Below, in pieces: positions 27,628 to 37,703 of a DNA stretch of 64,000 bases. The notes under the pieces were generated by a model. It was given only the letters and a program-made list of their open reading frames with translations. It made no database searches and had not been told where the DNA came from. Source of the stretch: Bacteroidia bacterium (GTDB lineage Bacteria > Bacteroidota > Bacteroidia > Flavobacteriales > Flavobacteriaceae); the NCBI GenBank assembly GCA_030427865.1, contig JAUICK010000011.1:52497-116496 (forward strand), in the 5' to 3' direction. The first letter of the stretch is position 1. The number at the start of each line of letters is the position of its first letter. Both the position numbers and the translations under genes were made by a program.

Positions 27628-28851
27628 ATGGAAAATTTACAAGCTTTAAAACAACGTTTTGGAATTATCGGTAACGATATTCAGCTAAATCGTGCTTTAG
27701 AAAAAGCAGTAAGAGTTGCTCCTACTGATATTTCTGTGTTGGTTACTGGAGAAAGTGGTGTTGGTAAAGAAAATATTCCGAAAATTATACATTCTTTATC
27801 ACACAGAAAACACGCAAAATATATTGCAGTAAACTGTGGTGCCATTCCTGAAGGAACTATAGACAGTGAATTGTTTGGTCATGAAAAAGGAGCTTTTACA
27901 GGCGCAACACAAGACAGAAAAGGCTATTTTGAAGTGGCTGATGGTGGAACCATTTTTTTAGATGAAGTTGGGGAATTACCCTTAACAACACAAGTACGTT
28001 TACTACGTGTTTTAGAAAATGGAGAATTTATAAAAGTAGGGTCATCAAAAGTTTTAAAAACCAATGTTAGAATTGTAGCTGCAACCAACGTGAATATGCA
28101 GTCTGCTATTGAAAAAGAAAAGTTTCGAGAAGATTTGTATTACAGGTTAAGCACTGTTGAAATTCATTTGCCGGCATTAAGAGAACGTAATGAAGACATT
28201 CATTTGTTGTTTCGAAAATTTGCTTCAGATTTTGCTCAAAAATACAGAATGCCATCTATTCGTTTGGATGAAAATGCAGTAAATGTGCTGTTAAATTATC
28301 GTTTTCCAGGGAACATTCGTCAATTAAAAAACTTAGCTGAACAGATTTCTGTAATTGAAGAAAACCGAACAGTTTCTGCTTCAAAATTACAACAATACCT
28401 TCCAAATAATAATGGAAATCTACCAGCAATAGTAGGTGGTAAAAAAGAAAATGATTTTTCTACAGAACGTGATATTATGTATAAGATTCTGTTTGATATG
28501 CGTAATGATATCAACGATTTAAAGAAGCTGACTTTAGATTTAATGAAAAACGGAGATGTAAAAGAAGTACAAGAAGAGCATCATCAATTGATTGAAAAAA
28601 TCTATGGAGATCGTCAACCAGAAAAATCAAGTGTAGAAGTCTTAAATATCCCTCAAAATTCATCCGCAGAAAAAGATTATGATTTTATTGAGACAATTGA
28701 AGAAGACGAATCTTTATCTTTACAAGACAAAGAAATAGAAATGATTAAAAAATCTTTAGAAAAAAACAACAATAAACGTAAATTAGCAGCTAAAGAATTG
28801 GGAATTTCTGAGAGAACTTTGTACAGAAAAATTAAACAATACGATTTGTAA
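27628..28851 (+). CDS. Sigma-54-dependent transcriptional activator (AAA+ bEBP)
   Basis: 407 aa. There is no receiver or other sensor domain; the AAA+ domain starts almost at once. Walker A is GESGVGKE (41-48), the sigma-54 contact loop GAFTGA lies at 88-93, Walker B is GTIFLDEVGELP, and an R-finger region (YYRLSTVEIHLPALRER) follows. An unstructured acidic segment and a Fis-type helix-turn-helix (NKRKLAAKELGISERTLYRK) close the protein. It is probably controlled by level or by a partner protein rather than by phosphorylation. LptE, a TPR protein and SecG genes follow. Confidence 0.93.
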   Translation: MENLQALKQRFGIIGNDIQLNRALEKAVRVAPTDISVLVTGESGVGKENIPKIIHSLSHRKHAKYIAVNCGAIPEGTIDSELFGHEKGAFTGATQDRKGYFEVADGGTIFLDEVGELPLTTQVRLLRVLENGEFIKVGSSKVLKTNVRIVAATNVNMQSAIEKEKFREDLYYRLSTVEIHLPALRERNEDIHLLFRKFASDFAQKYRMPSIRLDENAVNVLLNYRFPGNIRQLKNLAEQISVIEENRTVSASKLQQYLPNNNGNLPAIVGGKKENDFSTERDIMYKILFDMRNDINDLKKLTLDLMKNGDVKEVQEEHHQLIEKIYGDRQPEKSSVEVLNIPQNSSAEKDYDFIETIEEDESLSLQDKEIEMIKKSLEKNNNKRKLAAKELGISERTLYRKIKQYDL

Positions 28852-28853
28852 CC

Positions 28854-28900
28854 TTAGACTTTAGACTTTAGACTTTAGACTTTAGACTTTAGACTTTAGA
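28854..28900 (+). repeat. TTAGACT heptanucleotide tandem repeat, 6.7 copies
   Basis: Six perfect TTAGACT units and a final TTAGA, starting 3 nt after the sigma-54 activator stop and ending 24 nt before the lptE-like ATG. It is a likely site of copy-number change by slippage. It could alter spacing or the 5' leader of the downstream operon. Confidence 0.9.
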
Positions 28901-28923
28901 AAGATGATCAATTTAGATTTAGA

Positions 28924-29430
28924 ATGAAAAAATATTTAATTCTCCTTTTTGCAATCATTAGCACATTTTCCTTTATTGCTTGTGGAGCCTATTCTTTTAC
29001 AGGAGGAAGTACTGGTGATGCAAAAACTTTACAAGTAGATTTTTTCCCAAATCAAGCACCTTTAGTAGAACCTACCTTAAGTCAACGTTTTACTCAAGAT
29101 TTACAAGATTTATTTACACGACAAACTAATTTAACGCTTACCAAGTCTAATGGCGATTTGTATTTTAGTGGAGAAATAATAAATTATAGAGTTAACCCAA
29201 TGAGTGCAACTGCAAACCAAACAGCTGCACAAAATAGATTAACAATTACCGTAAATGTTAGGTTTGTAAATAAATTGGTAGAAAAAGATAATTTTGAAAA
29301 ACAGTTTTCATTTTATTCAGATTTTGATGCAAGATCTCAACTTACTGGTGGTGTTTTAGAATCTGCTTTAGATGAAATCTTAGAGAGAATAATTCAAGAT
29401 ATTTTTAATGCCTCTGTTGCAAAATGGTAA
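28924..29430 (+). CDS. LptE-family LPS-assembly lipoprotein
   Basis: 168 aa. The lipobox is FSFIAC (Cys20), followed by GAYSFTGGS. The short alpha/beta fold contains LSQRFTQDLQDLFTRQTNL and ends VLESALDEILERIIQDIFN, as in the Bacteroidetes LptE-like family. LptE plugs the LptD barrel and helps deliver LPS to the outer surface. It is followed closely by a TPR protein and secG, an arrangement common in Flavobacteriaceae. Confidence 0.85.
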   Translation: MKKYLILLFAIISTFSFIACGAYSFTGGSTGDAKTLQVDFFPNQAPLVEPTLSQRFTQDLQDLFTRQTNLTLTKSNGDLYFSGEIINYRVNPMSATANQTAAQNRLTITVNVRFVNKLVEKDNFEKQFSFYSDFDARSQLTGGVLESALDEILERIIQDIFNASVAKW

Positions 29431-29455
29431 TAGAAGTTAGAAGAAAACTACAAAT

Positions 29456-30208
29456 TTGAATAAAAACACATTCATAGAAATCTTAGAAAAGAAACAAAAT
29501 ATTCAGCAATTAGAAACTGCTGAGCTAAAATCTATTGTCGAAAAATTTCCTTATTTTCAAGCAGCAAGAGCCTTATATCTAAAAGGATTAAAAAACCAAG
29601 ATAGTTTTAAATACAATAACGAATTAAAAACTACAGCTGCTTATACAACAGACAGAACTGTTTTATTTAATTTTATAACTTCTGATGATTTTAATTCTCA
29701 AAAAGCAGATATTCATCAGCAGATTTCCGAGAAAATATCTAAAGAAAAACCAACTGAAACAACCCCAAAAGTTAATCGTTCTTTAGAAGAAAAAATTGTA
29801 AAAGTAAAAGAAGAACTAAGCATAGGCAAACCTATTTCTTTTACATCAACAGAAAGTCATTCTTTTGGTGAATGGTTAAGATTATCAACAAAAAAACCAA
29901 TTCTCAGAAAAGATAAAAAAGTAGTAAATGCTGTTATTAAAAAAGAAGAATTAATAAATAAATTTATAGAAAACAATCCTAAAATAGAACCTTTAGCTAA
30001 AGACAAAAATATTATAGTTCCAATATCAAAAAACAAGCAAGATTCTTCTTTAATGACAGAAACTTTGGCTAAAGTATACTTAGAGCAAAAAAAGTATGAA
30101 AATGCAATACAAGCTTATCGAATTTTAAGTTTGAAATATCCAGAAAAAAGTGGTTTCTTTGCAGACCAAATTAAAAGAGTACAAATTTTACAAAAAAATA
30201 AATTATGA
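29456..30208 (+). CDS. Tetratricopeptide-repeat protein of unknown function
   Basis: 250 aa from a TTG start (MNKNTFIEILEKKQNIQ), with no better ATG nearby. The N-terminal part contains LKSIVEKFPYFQAARALYLK, the middle is charged and low in complexity, and the C-terminus has one clear TPR-like motif (LAKVYLEQKKYENAIQAYRI). No signal peptide is present, so it is probably cytoplasmic. It overlaps secG by 4 nt. Confidence 0.75.
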   Translation: MNKNTFIEILEKKQNIQQLETAELKSIVEKFPYFQAARALYLKGLKNQDSFKYNNELKTTAAYTTDRTVLFNFITSDDFNSQKADIHQQISEKISKEKPTETTPKVNRSLEEKIVKVKEELSIGKPISFTSTESHSFGEWLRLSTKKPILRKDKKVVNAVIKKEELINKFIENNPKIEPLAKDKNIIVPISKNKQDSSLMTETLAKVYLEQKKYENAIQAYRILSLKYPEKSGFFADQIKRVQILQKNKL

Positions 30209-30537
30209 GTTATACAGCATTTTTAATCCTAATTTTGATTGTTGCAATTGCATTAATCTTAATAGTTATGGTTCAAAATCCTAAAGGCGGAGGCTTATCT
30301 TCTTCTTTTGGAGGTGGTGGTGCACAATCTTTAGGAGGAGTGCAAAACACAAATAACTTTTTAGATAGAACTACTTGGACATTAGCAATTGCTATGTTTG
30401 CATTAATTTTATTAGCAAATTTTGCAATTCCAAGAAATACTGATAATGATTTTAAATTAGACAACACTTTAGACGGAGTAGAAACTACAACTCCTGTTGA
30501 CAACACAACACCATCAACAACTAAAGATAGTATCTAA
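30205..30537 (+). CDS. secG: Preprotein translocase subunit SecG
   Basis: 110 aa with two membrane helices (AFLILILIVAIALILIVMVQ and TWTLAIAMFALILLANFAI). Between them lies the SecG signature NPKGGGLSSSFGGGG. A Thr/Asp-rich tail follows. SecG assists SecYE-dependent export. It is the last gene before a strong terminator. Confidence 0.93.
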   Translation: MSYTAFLILILIVAIALILIVMVQNPKGGGLSSSFGGGGAQSLGGVQNTNNFLDRTTWTLAIAMFALILLANFAIPRNTDNDFKLDNTLDGVETTTPVDNTTPSTTKDSI

Positions 30538-30557
30538 ATTTAGAGTTTTTAAACACA

Positions 30558-30596
30558 AAAAATGCCAACGAAAAATGACACGTTGGCATTTTTTTA
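30558..30596 (+). terminator. Intrinsic terminator after secG
   Basis: The stem AATGCCAACG/CGTTGGCATT is a perfect 10 bp with a 10-nt loop, followed by a run of T. Confidence 0.9.
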
Positions 30597-30634
30597 TTCC
30601 TAAAATTTGGCGATAAAAATTAATCATAGAAAAA

Positions 30635-30670
30635 TTGTCAGTTTTCTGTTGATGGCATAATTTCTGACAA
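30635..30670 (+). promoter_or_regulatory. Candidate heat-shock/groESL control region
   Basis: Inverted repeat TTGTCAG (30635-30641) / CTGACAA (30664-30670) with 22 nt between. Inside the right arm is TGGCATAATTTCTGA (30653-30667), which resembles a sigma-54 -24/-12 element (TGGCAYRN4TTGC) with two mismatches. There is no CIRCE element (TTAGCACTC...). It lies about 50 nt before groES. The function is inferred only from position. Confidence 0.35.
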
Positions 30671-30718
30671 ATGTTATTTCGTAAAAATTAATTTATTTAA
30701 TCAAAAAATTATATAAAA

Positions 30719-30994
30719 ATGAGTTTAAACATTAAACCTTTAGCAGACAGAGTTCTTGTAGAACCTGCTCCAGCAGAAACTAAAACAGCTTCTGGTATCA
30801 TTATCCCAGACAACGCCAAAGAAAAACCGCAAAAAGGAACTGTTGTAGCCGTTGGAACTGGCAAAAAAGACGAGCCACTAACCGTTAAAGTTGGCGACAC
30901 AGTTTTATATAGCAAATATGGTGGTACAGAATTAAAATTAGAAGGAAACGATTACTTAATGATGCGCGAATCTGATATTTTAGCAATAATCTAA
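30719..30994 (+). CDS. groES: Co-chaperonin GroES
   Basis: 91 aa. The GroES fold begins [16 protein letters not shown] and the mobile loop is [18 protein letters not shown]. The C-terminal [20 protein letters not shown] is typical. It caps the GroEL ring. groEL follows on the same strand after an unusually long 197-nt gap that contains two hairpins. Confidence 0.97.
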   Translation: MSLNIKPLADRVLVEPAPAETKTASGIIIPDNAKEKPQKGTVVAVGTGKKDEPLTVKVGDTVLYSKYGGTELKLEGNDYLMMRESDILAII

Positions 30995-31048
30995 GATGCT
31001 TTAAGTTGTAAGCAGACTAATGAGAGATTTTAAAAGATTTAAATTATA

Positions 31049-31070
31049 TTGATAAAACTACTTTTATCAA
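31049..31070 (+). repeat. Perfect 9-bp hairpin in the groES-groEL gap
   Basis: TTGATAAAA, loop CTAC, TTTTATCAA. No T-run follows, so read-through into groEL is expected. It could be a processing or stability element that sets different groES and groEL levels. Confidence 0.55.
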
Positions 31071-31137
31071 ATTAAATCATGAAATTAATATAATTAAAAG
31101 AAAAATTTATTCATTAAAACAAAAATTAAAACAATTA

Positions 31138-32826
<1,689 letters not shown>

Positions 32827-32881
32827 CCCACAAGCGTGGGTTTGCAAGTATCTTACTCTTGCTAAAATTATATTTGAAAAT

Positions 32882-32919
32882 AAAAAATCCGATAGAATTT
32901 CTATCGGATTTTTTGTTTT
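32882..32919 (+). terminator. Terminator after groEL, probably bidirectional
   Basis: AAAAATCCGATAG / CTATCGGATTTTT, a 13-bp stem with a short loop and T-run on the plus strand and A-run on the other side. It also closes the convergent HMA-protein gene at 32936. Confidence 0.88.
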
Positions 32920-32935
32920 TATAAACTAAAATAAT

Positions 32936-33346
32936 TTAGTTTTTCTTTTTTTGCTTCTTTAACCCACCTGTGTGATCTAAAACAATTTCTTCATCTCTAT
33001 ATTTACAACAAGGATGTACAGAGTTATATGCTTCCGTTTTTGCTTCTAACTTTTTGTTCTCGGCTAAAATTACATCATGACCAACTTTTAAAATATTTTT
33101 TTGTACGGTTGAAACATCTGTTTTACGCTCGTCCATAATTAAATTTAGTTGATGTGTTTTTACACTCCATAAAGCAAACTTTACACCCTTTGTTTTTAAG
33201 GCAGCAGTTTCAATTCGCTTTTTACACATTCCGCAAATACCATCTACTTCAAAAGAAACTTTAGCGTTTTTTTTCTTTTTTATTTCTTGTGATTGAGTGG
33301 TAAAGCCAATCATTAATAAACCGAATGCAAATATTATTTTTTTCAT
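32936..33346 (-). CDS. Exported heavy-metal-associated (HMA) domain protein
   Basis: 136 aa with a signal peptide (MKKIIFAFGLLMIGFTTQSQ). An HMA-like ferredoxin-fold domain of about 70 residues follows, with the metal-binding GICGMCKKR (Cys38 and Cys41). The C-terminal part adds a Cys pair in HPCCKYRDEE and a Lys-rich tail. It is probably a periplasmic copper- or zinc-binding carrier. The TonB receptor gene lies 37 nt upstream on the same strand and is probably cotranscribed. Confidence 0.82.
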   Translation of the reverse strand: MKKIIFAFGLLMIGFTTQSQEIKKKKNAKVSFEVDGICGMCKKRIETAALKTKGVKFALWSVKTHQLNLIMDERKTDVSTVQKNILKVGHDVILAENKKLEAKTEAYNSVHPCCKYRDEEIVLDHTGGLKKQKKKN

Positions 33347-33383
33347 TTTTTATTATTTTTAATTATTCTTTTAATAGAATAGG

Positions 33384-35627
33384 CTACTTTATTTTAAATC
33401 GCAAACCTGTATAAATAGCTCTTCCAAAAATGGGTGCATATACAATTGTGGTATCAAAATTCGAACCAAAAGGATTATCACTTGCTAAAATAGGATTTTT
33501 CTGTTGAACATTTGTTAGGTTCTCACCTCCTAAATATATTTCGAATTTATATGAAAACACTTTAGTTATTTGCGCATTAAACAACTGAAAAGACGTTGCA
33601 AATTCTGGCAATTGATACTGAATAGGGTTTGTACTTGTATTTGGCAAACGTTGTTTACCAATATTATTAAAAGTTGTATCAAACTTCCACTTAGCTCCAT
33701 TTTCTTTTGCTTCTGTTTCATAAGAAAGATTCGCAAAAAACCTATTTTGAGGCTGAATGGGTTTCTGCAAATTGCCACTTTTATAATCTGTAGAAATATC
33801 AAAATATTTATACGCTGTTCTTAAATTGAGAAAAGGTGCAATAGTATAATTTAACTCTACTTGAAAACTATTGGCAATACTTTTTCCATCTAAATCATAA
33901 AAAGAGATTTCTTGCGGATTTTCCCAATCTACAACCACTTGATTTTGAAAATCGGTTTGATAAAAATCGAAGGTTATGTCTCCTTTTTTATCAAATAAAT
34001 TAAATTTTTGCATATAAGAAACACCGTAATTCCAGGCAATTTCTGGGTTTAAACCGTAAATATTTCCGCCAACATTATCAATATTTATTTGTCTTGAACT
34101 TGCAAATAATTGCTGGTTTTCAGCAAAAATATTGGCGCTTCTTTTTCCTCTTCCAACAGAAGCTCTAAAAACACTGTTCTCCCAAGGAACATATCGTAAA
34201 TGCAAACGCGGAGTTAAAAATGTTCCTAATAAATTATGTGTATCTATTCTTAAACCAGCTGTAAAACTAAAATTGTCTAAATTATCAAAAGCATATTCAA
34301 AAAAAGCACCTAAAGAATTTTCATTTCTATCAAAATTATTTGCATTCACCAACTCATCATATTTATCATAGGTAAAACTTAAACCCGTTTTAAACTTGTT
34401 TCTGGTATCTCCAATTATCGAATTAAAAATCAAATTAGAATATACACTTTGATGATTGATATCATATCCATTCAACCCAAAATAAGAATTTTGTTGATGG
34501 TTGCTATATGCCATTTGAAAACCAATACTTTGAAAAGGCAATTCTGGAAAAACATAGCCCAATTTTGCAGAAGCATCAAAACGTTTGGTTTTAATTTCGC
34601 TTCCCCAAGCATTAGTTGTTCTTCTATCTGTATCTGGATTAAAATTGAGTTCTCCAGTTTGTTTTTCATCATTTAAAAAACGAGCATTTATAAAACTTAC
34701 CCATCCTTTTTCGGCATCTGTAAACTGCCAACGATTCATTACATTTATCTGGTTTGCTAAAGGAGCATCTAAAAAATTATCTTTATTTCTATCAAATTTT
34801 TCGCCTCTATAATTACCATGAACATACAAACCTGTTTGCCATTTTTCTGATACTTTCTGATTAAAATGTGTATTTAATTCCAATCTTCCGTTTAAAGAAG
34901 AATAGGCGTTTAAAAAGAATTTATTATCCGAAAAAGGCTTTACCAACTCTGCGTTTATCTGACCAGAAATACTTTCAAAACCATTAACCACAGAACCTGC
35001 TCCTTTGGTTATTTGAATACTTTCTACCCAAGTTCCTGGCGTAAAAGTCAGTCCAAAAACTTGAGAAGCACCTCTTACAGAGGGAATATTCTCTTGCGTG
35101 ATTAACAAATAAGGACTCGTTAAACCCAACATTTGTATTTGTTTTGTACCTGTTAAAGCATCAGAAAAACTAACATCTATAGAAGGATTTGTTTCAAAAC
35201 TTTCTGCTAAATTACAACAAGCTGCTTTTAGCAATTCTTCAGAATTTACTGTAAACATATTTGCTGTAGTTAAAGTAGATTTAAAAGTCGCCTTTTTTTG
35301 AGCTCTTACTGTAACTTCTTCTAAATCGCTATCTAAAGTTAAAAAATGATGGATTGGCTTTAAACTATTTATTGTAATTGTATCTGTTTTATATCCTAAA
35401 TAACTAACAACCAATTTCTTGTAAGATGTTTTATACGGAATTGTAAACCATCCTTTTTTGTTGGTAATTGCACTAACATTAGTATTTAACCAATGTACAC
35501 TTGCACCTTCTACTCCTAAATTATTTTTAGGATTGCTTTTGTCCATAATCATTCCCTTAAAATCTTTTTGTGAGAATATTATGATTGGCATAAGTAGTAA
35601 AAAACTACTTATAATATATTTTTTCAT
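33384..35627 (-). CDS. TonB-dependent outer-membrane receptor, probably metal-related
   Basis: 747 aa. A signal peptide (MKKYIISSFLLLMPIIIFSQ) is followed by a carboxypeptidase-regulatory-like domain at about 22-95, then the plug (ATFKSTLTTANMFTVNSEEL through VVNGFESISGQINAEL) and a 22-strand-type barrel. The plug contains an unusual Cys pair in LLKAACCNLAESF. The barrel ends in an aromatic/basic strand (YTGLRFKIK). It is flanked by Cys-rich HMA and HYC_CC_PP genes, which suggests copper, zinc or metallophore uptake (an inference). Confidence 0.85.
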   Translation of the reverse strand: MKKYIISSFLLLMPIIIFSQKDFKGMIMDKSNPKNNLGVEGASVHWLNTNVSAITNKKGWFTIPYKTSYKKLVVSYLGYKTDTITINSLKPIHHFLTLDSDLEEVTVRAQKKATFKSTLTTANMFTVNSEELLKAACCNLAESFETNPSIDVSFSDALTGTKQIQMLGLTSPYLLITQENIPSVRGASQVFGLTFTPGTWVESIQITKGAGSVVNGFESISGQINAELVKPFSDNKFFLNAYSSLNGRLELNTHFNQKVSEKWQTGLYVHGNYRGEKFDRNKDNFLDAPLANQINVMNRWQFTDAEKGWVSFINARFLNDEKQTGELNFNPDTDRRTTNAWGSEIKTKRFDASAKLGYVFPELPFQSIGFQMAYSNHQQNSYFGLNGYDINHQSVYSNLIFNSIIGDTRNKFKTGLSFTYDKYDELVNANNFDRNENSLGAFFEYAFDNLDNFSFTAGLRIDTHNLLGTFLTPRLHLRYVPWENSVFRASVGRGKRSANIFAENQQLFASSRQINIDNVGGNIYGLNPEIAWNYGVSYMQKFNLFDKKGDITFDFYQTDFQNQVVVDWENPQEISFYDLDGKSIANSFQVELNYTIAPFLNLRTAYKYFDISTDYKSGNLQKPIQPQNRFFANLSYETEAKENGAKWKFDTTFNNIGKQRLPNTSTNPIQYQLPEFATSFQLFNAQITKVFSYKFEIYLGGENLTNVQQKNPILASDNPFGSNFDTTIVYAPIFGRAIYTGLRFKIK

Positions 35628-35700
35628 TGTTTTTATTTTTATTTAATAACGTAACTACTTATCATCCAAATAGATGAACTTTCTTGTTAAAAAATAAAAA

Positions 35701-36099
35701 TCAAATTAAAAAAGATTGGAATAAGACCTGATAATCTTTTGGAATATCTGGTGGAGAAAAATCTCTGTAAAGAATATTTTTAGATTCATTTTTAATAAAT
35801 AAATCTTTATACGATATAAAAAAAGCGGCAACAAACTGCTGCTTTTCTAAGTTAAAATCTTGCACAGAATTTTGCTGTAATTCATCTTGCCCTTCTATAT
35901 GATGAACTTCGTCTTTACAGCAACTTTTCTTTTTTACAACTTTTTCCATTTCCATGCCACAATCATCAGCATCTCCCATAAAAGAAACATCCATTAAAAA
36001 CTCTCCACAATAATGTTTTTCTACAGTAAAAGAAAATGTAGAAAAAAGCACTAAAAAGGCTAATAAAGTAGATAATATTTTAGAAAAAGTTGATTTCAT
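35701..36099 (-). CDS. HYC_CC_PP family protein
   Basis: 132 aa with a signal peptide or membrane anchor (about 5-24). The family-defining features are all present: HYC at 29-31, CC at 60-61 within KKKSCCKDEVHH, and PP near 118 in DFSPPDIP. An extra CGM (Cys47) lies in between. The Cys/His-rich composition suggests metal binding, probably exported. The function of the family is not established; in flavobacteria it often neighbours TonB receptors and HMA proteins, as here. Confidence 0.85.
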   Translation of the reverse strand: MKSTFSKILSTLLAFLVLFSTFSFTVEKHYCGEFLMDVSFMGDADDCGMEMEKVVKKKSCCKDEVHHIEGQDELQQNSVQDFNLEKQQFVAAFFISYKDLFIKNESKNILYRDFSPPDIPKDYQVLFQSFLI

Positions 36100-36107
36100 T
36101 TCTCTTG

Positions 36108-36115
36108 CAAATTTA
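36108..36115 (-). promoter_or_regulatory. -7 element upstream of the HYC_CC_PP gene
   Basis: TAAATTTG on the minus strand fits TAnnTTTG. It ends only 8 nt before the ATG, so the mRNA would be nearly leaderless. Confidence 0.4.
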
Positions 36116-36143
36116 CAATAAGAAAAATTAAAATACTGTTAAA

Positions 36144-36575
36144 TTATCGATTACTCAACTTTTGATAATAAAACGCAGGCAATAACAATAGTAAAAATAT
36201 TGGATGAATGATAAACCTTCTAATATAGAAGGGGAGTAAATAACCACTTTCAAAATCGTCTTTAAGTAAAGTTACAAACACAACTATAAGAATTATAAAT
36301 GCCAACATTAAGAAAAAACCTGAAAATTTTAAATAATCTTTTCTTTCGAATAAAACCCAGATAATACCTAATGATATTAGCGAGTTTATAGAATATCGAA
36401 AAAACATATTTACTGTTAATCTCCAAATATCAATATTATAAATGTATTTGTATAGATAATCGTTTTTAAAATAATCTATTAATGGGTCGTAAAACAACTG
36501 AGTATCAAAAGCTCTGATGAAAAAGAACGCTAAAAAAAGAATTGTTGTAAAGATTATTTTTAAGTATTTATTCAT
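36144..36575 (-). CDS. Exosortase F system-associated membrane protein
   Basis: 143 aa with about four membrane helices (IIFTTILFLAFFFIRAFD at the start and IHPIFLLLLLPAFYY at the end). It overlaps the exosortase gene by 4 nt. This is the usual partner of XrtF in Flavobacteriaceae; its molecular role is unknown. Confidence 0.82.
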   Translation of the reverse strand: MNKYLKIIFTTILFLAFFFIRAFDTQLFYDPLIDYFKNDYLYKYIYNIDIWRLTVNMFFRYSINSLISLGIIWVLFERKDYLKFSGFFLMLAFIILIVVFVTLLKDDFESGYLLPFYIRRFIIHPIFLLLLLPAFYYQKLSNR

Positions 36576-37111
36576 CTTTTTTTATAGTTAGAAAATTTGT
36601 TTACCCAAATAACCCACAATAAAAAAACAGTTCCGTATATAATTGCAGGAAAAACCAAGTCATGCAAAATCCCCAATTGTTGGGGGTATTTATAAATCAT
36701 AACTGTTAGAAAAGCAATTCTTAAAACATTAACAATGTAAATAAATATACTTCCAACTATTATGTATAAAAATGTTGATTTTAAGCTACCTGTAAAAGCA
36801 ACCACAAAAGAAATAAATAATATAATTAAACTAATAGAATTACATCCTTCTATAACTCTTGCTATATACTTTCCTTCTATTAACAATTTCATTGAAACCT
36901 CTTTATCATGCTGAACAGTTTTAACACGATAACCAAAAAAAGTTAATACATCTATGGTTTGGTTTGCAACCAACCTAGTTATAGATGCTGTTTTAAAAAC
37001 ATCTTCTTTTTTTTGAGATTTCTGTAAGTAAAAAGAATAAATTGCGAATAACATAAAGTAGGTTACGAAAAACTTAAATAGAAAAATGATAATATTTTTA
37101 TGTTTTTTCAC
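36572..37111 (-). CDS. xrtF: Exosortase family protein XrtF
   Basis: A 179-aa integral membrane protein. The presumed transpeptidase triad is visible: Cys90 in RVIEGCNS, Arg131 in NVLRIAF and His150 in GILHDL, each at a membrane boundary as in other exosortases. Exosortases cleave C-terminal sorting signals on exported proteins. No obvious substrate gene is adjacent; the substrates of the F type are not well established. Confidence 0.88.
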   Translation of the reverse strand: MKKHKNIIIFLFKFFVTYFMLFAIYSFYLQKSQKKEDVFKTASITRLVANQTIDVLTFFGYRVKTVQHDKEVSMKLLIEGKYIARVIEGCNSISLIILFISFVVAFTGSLKSTFLYIIVGSIFIYIVNVLRIAFLTVMIYKYPQQLGILHDLVFPAIIYGTVFLLWVIWVNKFSNYKKR

Positions 37112-37160
37112 AATAAATTTTAAATTAATTTAGCAAAATATTTTAAAACGAATATACAAA

Positions 37161-37616
37161 ATGAATATCGATATATTACAAAATCAGGTAGATATTATCC
37201 TTTCTTCAAATACTTCTAAAGAAGATAAATTGCAAGCTATTTGTAACTATTTACATAAAGAAATTTCTTATTACGATTGGGTTGGCTTTTATTTTAAAAA
37301 TGGAAACAAAGAAGAATTAAAATTGGCACAATATACAGGAGAAGAAACAGAGCACACCATTATTCCTTTTGAAAAAGGAATATGTGGTCAGGTAGCCGTT
37401 AGTAATCAAAATTTTGTTGTACAAGATGTTAGCGAACAAGACAATTATATTTCTTGTGGATGGAAAGTTAAGTCAGAAATAGTAATACCTATTTTTGTTA
37501 ATGGAAAAAACATTGGACAAATAGACATAGACTCTCATACTGCAAACCCATTTACCACGAAAGACGAACAACTTTTAGAATATATTTGTAAAAAAGTAGC
37601 AGTTATCTTAAATTAA
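37161..37616 (+). CDS. GAF-domain protein of the free-methionine-(R)-sulfoxide reductase family
   Basis: A 151-aa single GAF domain with the fRMsr pattern: YDWVGFYF, GICGQVA (Cys75) and ISCGWKVKSEIVIPI (Cys99). By spacing these match Cys94 and Cys118 of the E. coli enzyme. The third Cys (84 in E. coli) is His65 here. Since the usual disulfide partner is missing, activity as a methionine sulfoxide reductase is possible but unproven. It is divergent from the exosortase gene by 49 nt. Confidence 0.8.
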   Translation: MNIDILQNQVDIILSSNTSKEDKLQAICNYLHKEISYYDWVGFYFKNGNKEELKLAQYTGEETEHTIIPFEKGICGQVAVSNQNFVVQDVSEQDNYISCGWKVKSEIVIPIFVNGKNIGQIDIDSHTANPFTTKDEQLLEYICKKVAVILN

Positions 37617-37618
37617 AA

Positions 37619-37649
37619 TTTGATTTTATCAGTTTTTTACTTATGTTTG
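37619..37649 (+). promoter_or_regulatory. Consensus Bacteroidetes promoter before two small ORFs
   Basis: TTTG (37619-37622), exactly 19 nt, TATGTTTG (37642-37649): full matches to the TTTG-N19-TAnnTTTG consensus. Transcription should start near 37656, about 48 nt before the first small ORF. It begins 2 nt after the stop of the GAF gene. Confidence 0.7.
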
Positions 37650-37703
37650 TTGCAATATTTTAGGAAATTATATTATTTCTATTAATCATTAAACCCCTAA
37701 ATA

